NCBI GenBank assembly: GCA_021234155.1
Contig: JAJEKV010000103.1
Coordinates: 3,412,001 to 3,476,000, forward strand
Reading direction: 5' to 3'
Length of the DNA: 64,000 nucleotides
DNA from: Isoetes taiwanensis
Lineage: Eukaryota > Streptophyta > Lycopodiopsida > Isoetales > Isoetaceae
Positions within the stretch are counted from its first letter, which is position 1. Every line of letters starts with the position of its first letter. The notes beneath the pieces are model-generated. The model was not told the origin of the DNA, did no database searches, and worked only from the letters and a program-made list of their open reading frames with translations. The position numbers were made by a program, and so were the translations under genes. This document shows, piece after piece, positions 9,701 through 20,472 of the stretch.

Positions 9701-11578
9701 ATGTCACCAGAGGCGGTCAACGCAAGGCTGGTACAGATGAGGAACCAGATGCAACACCTCATCAACTGGGCGACACCTCTGATGAATGCGCAGGAAGATG
9801 GTCCTCTACCTCCACCTCCACCTTGTCCACCAGGTGGTGACGAAGTCCCTGAGCAGGAAGGGGAGGGCAACCAGGGGAACGTCAGGGATAAGAGAAGGAA
9901 AAGGAGAACCAGGAGCCCATCATCATCATCTAGCTCCAGCACATCAGATAGTTCTTCCAGTGAGGACAGCTCTAGCTCCGATAGTCAGTCTGACACACCT
10001 AGAGCAAGGAAAAGGGCAAGAAAGACAGATGACTACCAGAAAAAGGTGGATAGTGCTATGAGCAACGTATGGAAGACAAGGAAGCTGGGCCAGTTCTCAG
10101 GGAAAGACAGATCAGGCATGGAAGCGGAAGCATGGCTTGATGAAATGGAAGAATTTGGCAACTCCTACGGCATGAAAGACAAGGATATAGGGAAAGTTGC
10201 TACAGCTAACCTCATTGGACCGGCAATGATCTGGTGGAAGGGATATGCTAAGTCCAACAAGCTGAAGAGGAACAATTGCAGATTTAAGACTTTCAGTAAG
10301 GCTTTTCGCAAGCACTATGTGCCAAGATCTCATACTAGCAGGCAGATCCAGCAGTTTTACAGGTTGAACCAGGGTAGCTTGTCAGTAGCTAAGTATACAG
10401 AAGAATTCATGCGGCTCAGGCTCCATGTTCCTGGAGTCTCGGAAAGGCAAGCGGTGGACACTTACATTGAGGGGTTGAACAGCAATATCAAGAGGCTTGT
10501 TAGAGCAATCAACCCAAGGTCAGTTGCAGAGGTCGAAGATAAAGCTATAAGTTTGGAGGAGGCACCAGCAACTCCAGCAGAGAAACAGTCAACTTTCAGG
10601 GGTAAGAGTTCAGGGCAGTATCAGGGGCAATATTAGGGTAAGCAATCAGCAGCTACACCATCAGGAGGCCAGCAGCAAGGTAAGGGTCAGAGTAAAGCCT
10701 TTGGGGACCGTAAGCCACAGAATGCATCAGGGGGCAGCGCTCTAAAGCGTCTTCTAGACAGTCTGCCGAAGGAGAAGAGATAGGAATGTATCGAGAAAAA
10801 GCTATGCTTTAGGTGCTTCCAGCCAGGGCACCGAACGCATGATTGCCCATTCGTCATGCAGGCAGCCTTGGCAGAACTTGGGGATTGGGATTCCCCAACA
10901 GAAGCGGACGAAGACGACGACCAGCATGAGACCCAGGACTTCATAGATGGTGAGTGCCACATATGTGCCAACATTGAGTCAGGTGATATTGAAAATCAGC
11001 CGACTGTCATTGCGGCTGATGGGATCATAGATAGTAACCCATATGTAGTCCTCATAGATACAGGTAGCTCTCACAATTTTGCATCTCCTAGGTTGGCTGC
11101 CCTAATGAAGAACAAGGTATTGAAGTCTAAGCCAAGGCCAGTGGCTATGGCAAACGGCGCCATTCGGCACATTAAGGGGAGAAGGATCATTTTTGACATA
11201 GACCTCAGTGGGACTAAGTGGCCGATGGGGGCGGAAGTCATGGATATCGGAAGATATGATCTTATAGTGGGGATGGAATTCTTGAAGCCAGCCAAAGCCA
11301 TGATCGATTGTGATCGGAACGAAGTTACCATGACGGCACCAGACGGCAACAAATTGATAGTGAAAGGTAAGAAGGTAGCTTCTCCCATGCAGTGTATCTC
11401 TTTGAAGCAGCTAAGGAAGAGTATAGAAAGGAATAAGGTGGACTACATCTTGAGAATGGAATCAGTTGAGCCAAGCAATCAGGATGGAAGTGACCCAAAG
11501 GGGAATCAATTGCCCAAGCAGATAGCAAGGCTTATTTCAGAATTCAAGGATGTATTTCAGGATAGTCTATGCACTTAA
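9701..11578 (+). pseudogene. gag and protease of element 1 (two in-frame TAG stops)
   Basis: The ATG at 9701 (MSPEAVNARL) was chosen because upstream codons are non-ATG. A Ser-rich acidic stretch is followed by a retrotransposon gag domain (about 10060-10560: KLGQFSGKDRSGMEAEAWLD, MIWWKGYAKSN, FRKHYVPRSH). TAG codons at 10634-10636 and 10781-10783 interrupt an otherwise continuous frame. A CCHC zinc knuckle, CFRCFQPGHRTHDC, lies at about 10805-10850. An aspartic protease with VVLIDTGSSHNF (active Asp) and DLIVGMEFL follows at about 11040-11290. The frame ends at TAA 11576-11578, inside an inverted repeat that marks a deletion joining it abruptly to reverse transcriptase. Confidence 0.93.
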
Positions 11579-11591
11579 TGCATAGACTATC
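11561..11591 (+). repeat. Inverted repeat at a gag-pol deletion junction
   Basis: GATAGTCTATGCA (11561-11573), CTTAA, then TGCATAGACTATC (11579-11591) form a perfect 13-bp inverted repeat. The right arm is the normal start of the reverse transcriptase motif CIDYHQLN; the left arm is its inverted copy. Sequence normally found between protease and this motif, several dozen codons, is missing. Confidence 0.85.
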
Positions 11592-14210
11592 ACCAGCTCA
11601 ACAAGCAGACGATAAAGAATAAGTATGCATTGCCAAGGGCAGATGATTTAATGGACCAGTTACAAGGAGCAAAGGTATTCTCTAAAATTGATTTGAGGTC
11701 AGGATACCACCAGATAAGAATAAAGGAAGAGGATATCCATAAGACCGCTTTTAGAACGCGGTATGGTCATTTTGAGTTTACAGTAATGCCCTTTGGATTG
11801 TCGAACGCTCCAACAACGTTTATGCGCCTCATGAACGACATCTTCAGGGATTTCTTAGATGAGTTTGTTATTGTCTTCTTCGACGACATTCTAATCTACA
11901 GCAAGTCCATTGAAGAGCATTGTCAGCATCTGAGGAAAGTGTTAGAAAAGTTGAGACGTCATCGGTTGTATGGGAATCCAAGTGCCACTTTGCAACAGGC
12001 CGAGTGGAATATTTGGGGCATGTGGTAACATCCGAGGGAATTTCTACAGATCCATCTAAGATTGAGGCAATAGTTGATTGGCCAGCTCCAAGGAATGTGG
12101 CAGAAGTAAGAAGCTTTCTCGGGTTGGCGGGATATTATAGAAAGTTCGTGAAGGACTTTGCTAAGTGGGCGTCCCCTTTGTCGGACCTCACCAAGGCCAA
12201 GAAGATTAAGGATTGGACTAGCCATTGGTTAGAGAAAGTCCAAGCTTCCTTTGAGAAGCTTAAGGAGGCCTTAACAATAGCGATGCTTGTTCTCGTGATC
12301 CGAGTAAAGATAAGTTGATAGCAACGGATGCAAGCAAGATAGCAATGTGGGCAGTCCCGATGCAGAAGGAAGGGTAGTCGCCACGACTTCGAAGAAGATG
12401 AACGACGCCGAACAACGCTTATCCAACCCATGATCAGGAGCTGCTAGCCATTGTCAGGGCGTTAAGGATATGGAGGCATTATTTGCTGGGGAGGAAGTTT
12501 CAGCTAGATACTGATCACCAGAGCCTTCAGTATCTTTTTACCCAGCCACTCCTCAACTTAAGGCAAAGGAGGTGGATGGAATTTCTTGAGGAGTATGATT
12601 TTGATATTGTATATAAGCCCGGCAAGCTTAATGTTGTGGCAGATGCTCTCTCTAGGAGATCATTTCAGACAAGGACGCATTGTAATGCGATTTCCACTCT
12701 TTCGAGTGAGTTTGGCAAGAAGATTGAGGAGTCCTTGCCAACGGGTGTGGACTTCAAGGAGGTATGGGAAAGCCTCTCGAAGGAAGCCAGAACAGATAAA
12801 GAACGGGAAGCCTTCAAGCATTATAAGAAGGAAGGCAACCTGTTGTATCACAAGCATAAGTTGTGTGTGCCCGAATCATCAGGGGTAAGGAAGTTAATTC
12901 TTCATGACACACACAACAGCCCAATAGCAGGGCATGCGGGCTTCATGAAGACCTATTTCAAGATTCGAAGTAGTTACTTCTGGCCAGGAATGAAGAAGCA
13001 GATAGCTGCATATATTCAGAATTGCCAGTTATGTCAGCAGACCAAAGCGGAGCAACTTCGGATTCCAGGTGCTTTAGAGCCATTGGGAGTGCCAAATACG
13101 AAGTGGGGGGTCATAAGCATGGATTTCATCACAGGACTCCCTAGAACTCTTCGAGGCAAGGATGCATTGATGGTTGTCGTAGACAAGTTATCTAAGATGG
13201 CACATTTTGTGCCTTGCAAGACTACTGACACCGCATTAGATACGGCCAAGTTATTTGTAAGGGAGATTTTTAGACTCCATGGCATGCCTCGGGAGATAAT
13301 ATCTGATAGAGATTCTAAGTTTATGAGTGCCTTTTGGCAGGATCTCTTTAGCACCATTCAGACGAAGCTCTCCATGAGCACGGCATATCATCCCCAAACA
13401 GATGGCCAGACGGAGAGGATGAATCGAATCATTGAAGACATGCTTCGAAGCTATGTGTGGAATAAGCAGTCCAAGTGGGATGAGTACATCCACTTGGTGG
13501 AATTCGCCTACAATAGTACCAAACAGGAGTCATCTCAGATGTCTCCTTTCATGGTAAATTACGGGTACCGGTGCCTAACCCGGATACACCGCACAATCTC
13601 GTGTCGAAGGTTGAAGTATCCCAGCAGATGTTAGGAGATATGCAGCAGCTGGTGGAAGAAGTAAGGGGTTACTTATTGGCAGCAAGAAGTCGGCAGAAGA
13701 GTGTGGCCGACAGGCACAGGACCGTAAGAGAGTTTAAGGTAGGCGATAAGGCCCGGTTTGAAGATCAAGGTTAAGCAAGCTAAGCTTCGGATTGGGAGTT
13801 GCAAGAAGCTTGCCCCTAGGTGGGCTGGTCCGTTCAAGATTTTGGAGAGAGTGGGCTCCCAAGCCTACAAGTTGGATCTTCCGGCCCATCTTAAGGTTCA
13901 CAAGGTCTTCCACGTAAGTTTATTAAAAAGGCACAATCCTAACCCTGAGGAGGTCTTGGATACTCCAACTTTGTTGGAAATGACGGAGGAGCAAGTAGAA
14001 ATCGTGCCTGAATTACTTCTTGATAAGTCATTCAAGAAGACTAGAAGGTCTCAGTTCCTCCAATATTTGGTTAAGTGGAAGCACTTACCCGTAGAAGACG
14101 CGACATGGGTATTGAAGCAAGATTTGGAGAAGCAATACCCAGAGTTTATGAAGGAGTTTGATGGGCGAGTCGTCTCCGACTTAGTCGACCCCGACTTGCC
14201 AGGTGGTTAG
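11579..14210 (+). pseudogene. pol of element 1: reverse transcriptase, RNase H, integrase, chromodomain
   Basis: Reverse transcriptase begins inside the domain ([18 protein letters not shown]) and shows [12 protein letters not shown] and FFDDILIYS with the catalytic aspartates (about 11579-12270). Frameshifts lie near 11980 and 12290. RNase H follows (ATDASKIAMW to VADALSRR, about 12320-12660). Integrase has an intact H2C2 finger (HxxxxxPxxGHxG to CQLCQQTK) and an intact D-D-E core (MDFITGL, SDRDSKF, TDGQTERMNRIIEDML) at about 12880-13500. Frameshifts near 13600 and 13757 precede the basic region and the chromodomain (FLQYLVKWKHLPVEDATWVL, about 14050-14120). The frame stops at 14208-14210. 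This is the standard Ty3 order, but the frameshifts and the deletion make it inactive. Confidence 0.95.
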
Positions 14211-14703
14211 CTAGTATGCTTGTTAGTTAGCCTAGACCCTGGTGCATGCATTCTAGTTGGTAGGGTGCATGTGCCAGAATCTTGGATCGTGTGGGCGATG
14301 ATGGGATACGCCTTTAGGGCATTCTCTAGGCCACACGCACCAAGAGGTGCGCATGACCATTAGGGTCATGTGAGTGAGGAATGAGGCATGGTGGGCGATG
14401 ATGGGACATCGATCGGATATCTCTATGCCACGATGCGGGGGACGCACACCTGGCCGTAGGAGGGTCATGGTGAAGTTCAAGTGATCATGCGCGATGATGG
14501 GATCGTGAGACGTTCCCTAGCTTGAAACCCTCGGGGCATGATGCACTGGGGTGTACTCGATCTGGGGGATCGTGTACAAGGTAGCACTTGATCATGGGCG
14601 ATGATAGAAGCATCTTAAATGTTCCTTAAGCTCAAATCCGAAAGGGCCATGATCTTGGGCAAGGTAGTAGGACAACCTTGAGCCAGTAGTTCGGCTCAAG
14701 GAG

Positions 14704-14772
14704 GTAAGGGGGGGTGGTCCCCTAAAACCACAAATTTATTAATTAAACTAACGTAATGTGTTCCTTGTGCAG
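14704..14772 (+). other. Putative 69-nt intron in the 3' untranslated region
   Basis: The donor is GAG|GTAAGG at 14701-14709, the branch-point-like ACTAAC is at 14747-14752, and the acceptor is TTCCTTGTGCAG|GC ending at 14772. Element A has the same donor word and a TACTAAC...GCAG|GC acceptor, and element 2 has the acceptor block at about 57175. Splicing is inferred only. Confidence 0.45.
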
Positions 14773-15039
14773 GCAAGTAAAAGGCGGGCATCCATGAGGA
14801 GCGCATTACGAGAAGATAGGGGGAGCCATAATTTAGATTATGAACCCTAATAACTCTTATAATAATATTTTGAATTATTGTAAGAAATAACCTTGTTAAG
14901 GCTATATAATTTTGTATAGGTACAAATATAGCCTAAATTTTGACTCTTAACTAATAAAAGTTGATCGTTAAATTAAAGAAAAGTGTATGCTATGTTGTTT
15001 CTTTTTGCAGGCATAAGGTAGGTTCGTCACCTTAGCGCC

Positions 15040-15074
15040 ATGCTGAGGACAGCATTGTCCTAAGGGGGGGAGAA
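15040..15074 (+). promoter_or_regulatory. Stem-loop and polypurine tract of element 1
   Basis: ATGCTG-AGGA-CAGCAT (15040-15055) can form a 6-bp stem with an AGGA loop. TAAGGGGGGGAGAA (15061-15074) is the polypurine tract priming plus-strand synthesis and abuts the 3' LTR. Elements A (2502-2537) and 2 (57507-57542) keep the same stem-loop and tract. Confidence 0.7.
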
Positions 15075-16682
15075 TGTGACGTTCCAGGAGAATATACGCC
15101 ATAAATACGTATATTCCTGGACCCGTCACTATACAAGCCTAAGTTCATAGTCTGGTATACCATGGATTGTGGCACTAGGGGGCATGACTAAGTTATTCAC
15201 ATAACTTAGCCAACCATAGGTTAAGCCCATTTTCCACGTGGCCTTAACCTATTGGGCACCCGCCACACAGGACTCACCCTATTGATGCCACGTGGCATCC
15301 TAAGTGGACCTAACTTATATTAGTGGAAACCCTAACCCTAGGCCTTCCCAGAGACTCATCTACTCGTTCGAAACCCCGTTTCGAACATCGTTTGCTGTGG
15401 CATAGATTGGTGCAGCAGCCCCCGTGGAGTAGGCCCGTTCTTGGAGCAAGAGCAGCATTACGTGAGTCGAAGACCATGGAGACACCCGGATCTGGAGGGA
15501 GAGCTTCGGGAGCAGGTATGTAGAGTAGTAGTTATGATAGTTCATCTGGAATTAGCATTCCAGATGTGCTAGTATCTTGTATTCCTAGAACCCATATTCA
15601 TCATCTTGAACCCTAATCAATGAACTCTAACCATTAGTTAGAATTGTATGATTAGGTTAAGTTGTTCTTATGATTATTCTCATGATATGATGATTATGTG
15701 ATGATGGTTGATCATGTTTGCTCCTCTTGAATTGGGAAGGGGGGTAGAGACCTAGGGCCATATGTAGTATGCTCCTAGAGTAGATCCCTTAGTTCCTATT
15801 AGTTGCGGCCTGTGCATAGGAGCCCACCAGGCTATTGGGGCTATGATGCGACTCAGCACCACACAACGGGGCTAGAAGCAATGTGGAGGGAGGATCCCTG
15901 TCGAGTGGGGGCTTCGGGGGATCCCATAGTGGGCTAGGCTTATGATCGGTCACTTCGTGAGGGCCGAGCATGGGTCCGACACCTCCTGGGGCAATGGTGC
16001 CGCCCTGCCTCTCGAGAGCTGCAAGTGTCGTCTTGGCTTTCGTTTTGGGGGGTTAAGTCGGGTACGAATCGTGCGTCGCCACGATTCTCTAGCCGCCCAC
16101 GGAACTTCTAGACCCTGGGAAGGGGAGATGCAACCCTTCCTGCCTCGTCGGACCAGGGAGATGCAACCTGGAGTAGTCCCGATGGGTGATGCCATGGGAT
16201 TGCGTATCCGGAAGGCTAGAGTCATGCCAGAGCCTGTTTTAGCCCATCTGCAAAGTATGCACAGGAGGGGCGGATGGAGTGGTCAACCCTAGCCATTGTC
16301 TTATGCCAGCCCTCGCCATTGTCATGACTCGGTCTGCTCTATCTTGAGGCCTAGCCGGTCAGTCATCCTCCTTACGAGTCTGAGCCTGGGTAGGAGCTCT
16401 CATGTTTTACGGTTTATCATCTTTGCTCTTGTGGATATGTGATGGACTACCCTTCGAGGTAGTATTTGTATTGTTGATGCTAGTTCTGACGTGTTTATCG
16501 CTTCCGCTGTTATAGGAGCCCATAGGGGTAGGGCGCGCAAGACACCTTCGTGTCCCCTCCCCGCACTAGGGTCACCTTAGAGTGCGGGGTAGACGAAGGG
16601 CCTGTGCGGTTGGTTGAGCCGGACGGGGGATTTCCTGCCGAGTGTACGGCTGGGCGCCGTATGTTTAGCAGGGAGCGTCACA
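15075..16682 (+). repeat. 3' LTR of element 1
   Basis: This 1608-bp copy begins TGTGACGTTCC and ends GCGTCACA. It lacks the MITE of the 5' copy and carries a small extra segment near 15301. It is followed by the target duplication AGTGG. Confidence 0.96.
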
Positions 16683-17291
16683 AGTGGGTTAAGTCGAATA
16701 AGGGCAGTGGCCCTCTAGTCACCTTGGGTCAGCATGTAGATCTCTGGAGGGAGTAATCCCTACCTGCCCCATCGGGACTGGGGAGACGTAACCCAGGAAT
16801 GGCCCCTTTGGCTATGCACCCGGCGGGCTACAGTCAGGTCCCAACACTTTTCAACCTATTCTGCAAAGTGTGCACAGGAGGGGCGGATGGTGTGGACAAC
16901 CCTAAGCCATGCTCTTATGCCAGCCCAATCCATTGTCATGATTCTGTCTGCACTGAACTCTGGAGACCCAAGCTTGTCAGTCATCCCCATGGAGTCTGAG
17001 CCTTGGGTAGGAACTTCCATGTATTGTGCTGATCTTTGTCTATGCAGATGTTGATGTGCCACCCTTCGAGGTGGATGTATGATGTTATGTTACTGACGTG
17101 TATGTTTACGCTTCCGCAGCTAGGTAGGCCCTCAGGGAGACGGGGTAAATGACCCCTTCACTCTTCCCACTGTGGATTCTAGACGATCACAGTGATACGT
17201 GGAGGGCCCTGTATCAGTGTAGAGCTGGTGCGGGGGATGAACTCCTGTTTGTATACGGTGCGGGCATCGTATACGAGTAGGGGACATCACA
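16683..17291 (+). repeat. 3' LTR of element A, right part
   Basis: It resumes the LTR interrupted at 3418 (the first five bases are the duplicated target) and ends GGGGACATCACA at 17291. The matching region of LTRb of element 2 is 45465-46084. The adjoining five bases GTTCT would be the target duplication of element A, whose other end is outside the window. Confidence 0.9.
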
Positions 17292-17564
17292 GTTCTCCAA
17301 GCATCACACTTCCTTCGTGCCCAATTTGTCATTTTCGAAGACCGATCTCTGCCACCATGGTAAACATCATGCATAATCTGACCATCTAGTGGAAGAAACC
17401 TATCATTCTCACTGTCCTTATCAATGTCCTCATCTGATTCTTTTGTGGTATCCCTGAAATCTTCATCAAACCACGGTTCCTTCTGCACTTCCTCCATAAA
17501 CTTGGAGATTTCATCAGTATTATGTGTTTCAAGAAACTTGTCAACATCTGTTATCTCCTCTTCA
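17292..17564 (-). pseudogene. Unidentified host-like open frame, downstream part, cut by two retrotransposons
   Basis: On the minus strand an open frame runs from the copia insertion to the LTR of element A. It is acidic, with segments such as KFMEEVQKEPWFDEDFRDTT, and ends KMTNWARRKCDAWRT at the junction. The frame matches that of the piece at 22683-22877 across the copia insertion (GS codons overlap the GATCC duplication), so it was one reading frame before. No family is recognised. The WARRKCDAW segment is loosely like the start of tyrosine-recombinase-derived (Crypton-type) domains, which is only a hint. The rest of the gene would lie beyond element A, left of the window. Confidence 0.5.
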
Positions 17565-17569
17565 GATCC

Positions 17570-17987
17570 TGTTGGAAATAGACGACCTATGCCTAAGGTG
17601 AACTATGGTTCATTGAATATTTGTGTAAATTATAGACTATGGTTTCATAGTCCTTGATTGTAAATTATACCAATTGTAGATTTCCATATGAATAGCTCGG
17701 TGAACAGTGACACCGGCCAGATGGGTGTATAACCATGCATCTAGCCACCGACGGGAGAATCCTAAGGTGCTGATTCTTGGATCACTGCTAGGCGGTGATC
17801 CCACAATGTATATAAGTAGAACTACAATGCAGATAGACGATCGAGCTGGTTGTTTCGATCATTCAAAGTTGATCGTGTGAGAATATGATTTTGTTTAATG
17901 ATTAATGTTTAAGTTCATATTTGTGTATGACATGTACATTGAGTATTGAATGAAATAAGAAGTTAATAGTTACTTGAATTCCTTTCA
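17570..17987 (+). repeat. 5' LTR of the copia element
   Basis: 418 bp, with a TATA-like TATATAAG near 17818. It is followed by one T and the primer-binding site. Confidence 0.96.
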
Positions 17988-17988
17988 T

Positions 17989-18000
17989 TGGTATCAGAGC
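17989..18000 (+). other. Primer-binding site of the copia element
   Basis: TGGTATCAGAGC, complementary to the 3' end of initiator methionine tRNA, one base after the LTR. Confidence 0.93.
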
Positions 18001-18011
18001 AGGATTGTACA

Positions 18012-19175
18012 ATGTCTACACGATTTGGAGCAACACTGTTGAGCTCTATTGACATATTCCAGGGAGTTGGTGGAATTCAAATATGGAAAGAAAGGATTAA
18101 AGAGGTGCTGCAATTTGAAGGCTTGTGGAGCATTGTTGAACCAAATGTTGAGATTTATGATGAAGGAAGTAGTACTGCTGGTGGAGAATCTTCAACAGCA
18201 AAGTCAGGAGAATCCACTGCAAAATCTAAAGAGGTTAGTACAAGCAGTGATAAGCTAAGTGATGAGATGAAAATAAGTCAGGCCAAAGCTATAATCTTGT
18301 CTAAGGTTGCTCCTAGCATAATGTTGAAACTAAGAAGTTTGAGTCCTAAGGAGGCTTGGAAATTTCTGATCAAGACATACCAAACTAAGAGCTCCTCCCA
18401 AATAGACGTGTTGGAAAAGGAAATCAGAAAATTAAAATATGATGAGAAGATGGACTTGACCACTTTATTTCATAAGTTCGATTCATTGTGTGCAGACTTG
18501 GAGGCGGCTGGTGTAACCATGTCTGAAAATCACCAGATTCTAGCAATATAAAAAATGTTTATTAGTTATGGGGCATTGGCTACTCTCATTAGAACTATTG
18601 CTAAAACTAGGGAAGAAGCTGAGCAGATTGCTAGAACTGAAATAGAACAATGGCTTATGACTGAAAATGAGAATGAGGAGGATGAGGAATCTGCAGAGGT
18701 GTTTGTTGTCAAGAAAGGAAAGGGGAGTTATGATAGAGGGAGGCAGATTGGACCCTGTTATGGGTGTGGTGAAGTTGGGCACTTGAAATTTAATTGTCCA
18801 AAGAATACTAGAACATGTTTTACATGTGGAGGTGTAGGCCATTTGGCTTCAAAATGTCCAACCCCTAAAGATAGTGGCAGGGGCAGGGGCAGAGGCAAAG
18901 CAAATAGCTGGAGTATGAACAGAGGAAGAGGCAGGGGCTCTAAGGCTGCACATACTAATGTTGCAGTAGTGGAATCTGAAGAAGAAGAATCCGAGGAAGA
19001 GGTAACCACTGTTTTTGCAAATTGCTTGAGCAAGAAATGTAATGCTAAGACATCTTTCATTGTAGATTCGGGAGCTGAAAGAACAATCCTAGATTCTGCA
19101 GATTTGCTCACAAGGAAGGATGAGAAGACACATTTGGAGCATACGTTTAGGAGATGGAAGGATAAAGGAAGTTGA
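18012..19175 (+). pseudogene. copia gag and protease (one in-frame stop, then frameshift)
   Basis: The ATG at 18012 opens MSTRFGATLL, the capsid-like gag of copia elements. A TAA at 18549-18551 interrupts it and the same frame resumes at once. Two zinc knuckles follow, CYGCGEVGHLKFNC and CFTCGGVGHLASKC (about 18757-18858), then an Arg/Gly-rich tail and the protease motif FIVDSGAERTIL (about 19055-19090). A frameshift near 19130 passes to the integrase frame. Confidence 0.94.
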
Positions 19176-20460
19176 AACTGCAGGAATGCTTAAATTATTT
19201 GATTTGCAAGGGCAGCCAGTAGAAATAGAAAAAGTGCTTTGTGTACCTTCAATTGTCAAAAATCTGATTTCAGTAAGTCAATTAGTTGACTTGGATTATC
19301 AAGTGCTATTTGACAAGCATGTGTGCAAAATTGTCAAGAATAATAAAATCTGTTTCTTTGCCAAAAGAGTTGGTGATCTTTTTGAAATGAGTGCATGTGA
19401 AACAATCCCTATGATAAATGTTGCATCAGTCCCAAACTTGAAGATCTGGCATGAACATTTAGGACACACAAATCTGAAAAATGTAAAGGCATTAAGCATA
19501 TTGGGATATATTGATGCCTTAAATGAGGAGCAACAGAAATTTATATGCAGGGGATGCATGATAGGAAAAAGCACGAGACTTCCTTTTTCTAGGAGATACA
19601 AAAGAGCAGAAACACCTCTGGAGCTAATTCACACTGACATATGTGGTCCTCTCAACAAAAGAAGCTACACTGGGAAAAGGTACTTCATAACATTTATAGA
19701 TGATTTTACTAGAAAGGCAAAATGTTATTGTTTGTCAAGGAAATTTGAAGCCTTAAGAGCTTTCAAGCAGTATGTCACTGAAGTGGAAAGAGAAACAGGA
19801 TATAAAGTAAAATGTCTGAGGCCAGACAGAGGAGGAGAGTATATTTCAAGAAAATTTAAAGCATTTTGTATTGAAAAGGGCATAAGAAGGCAGCTAACAT
19901 GCAGATATTCTCCCCAGCAGAATGGGGTGGTTAAAAGGAAGAATAGAACATGTCTAAATGTTGTAAGAGCCATGCTTAAGCATGCTGGCCTGCCAAATAA
20001 GCTTTGGGAAGAAGCATTGAAGGCTGCAATTTACATACAGAATAGACTACCAAGCGTGAGTATTGATGGAGAGATACCAGAAACATTATGGTCAAACAAA
20101 ATACCATCATATCAGGGATTTAGAACCTATGGATGTATGGCTTATGTTCATATACCAGAGGAGCTAAGAAGCAAATTGGATGACAGGGCACAAATTGCAT
20201 TTCTAGTTGGATATGATGAAGAAGCAAAAGGTTATAGATTATTTGATCCAATAAAAGGGAAGATAATCATAAGCAGAGATGTTATATTTGTTGAGGAACA
20301 ATTATATAAAGACAGGAAGGAGCCTAAGCTTGCAAAAGTGGACCAAGATAATAATGTGGAAATGAGAAAATCTGATATAGATTTCAGCAGTGATGAAGAA
20401 GACTTTGATAAATCTGAAAGGTATGAAAATAAATCAGGAAATGTGAATACTGAAGGATAA
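19120..20460 (+). pseudogene. copia integrase, catalytic glutamate replaced by lysine
   Basis: The protease end (IRLGDGRIKEV) is followed by the GAG-pre-integrase H-H-C-C finger (WHEHLGHTNLKN to CRGCMIGKS, about 19447-19570). The core has the first two catalytic aspartates, in LIHTDICGPL and RPDRGGEY. The usual NGVAERKNR reads NGVVKRKNR, so the third catalytic residue, Glu, is Lys (codon AAA at 19933-19935). The frame ends at TAA 20458-20460, in frame with the reverse transcriptase segment. Confidence 0.94.
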
Positions 20461-20472
20461 AACAATTTAAAC

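Larger units (their letters stand above)
14211..15074 (+). other. 3' untranslated region of element 1 with repeated motif
   Basis: A motif close to GCGATGATGGGA recurs about every 100 nt (near 14284, 14394, 14489 and, variant, 14596), each followed by a CTAGG/CTAAG-like word. A related CGATGATGAGAT is in element A near 1781. The end of the region holds a possible short intron, a stem-loop and the polypurine tract, listed separately. Confidence 0.6.
3419..16682 (+). mobile_element. Complete Ty3/gypsy chromovirus, element 1, carrying a histone H3-like gene
   Basis: The element is bounded by two long LTRs (3419-5367 and 15075-16682), each starting TGTGACGTTCC and ending GCGTCACA. It has a 5-bp target duplication AGTGG at 3414-3418 and 16683-16687. 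A tRNA-iMet-type primer-binding site follows the 5' LTR and a polypurine tract precedes the 3' LTR. The order inside is unusual: leader, H3-like gene, hairpin repeats, TATA box, unknown 490-codon frame, gag, protease, reverse transcriptase, RNase H, integrase, chromodomain. At about 13.3 kb it is long for this class because of the two extra genes. The LTRs are nearly identical apart from a MITE and small indels, so insertion was recent. Gag and pol nevertheless carry stops, frameshifts and a deletion, so this copy cannot move by itself. Confidence 0.96.
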
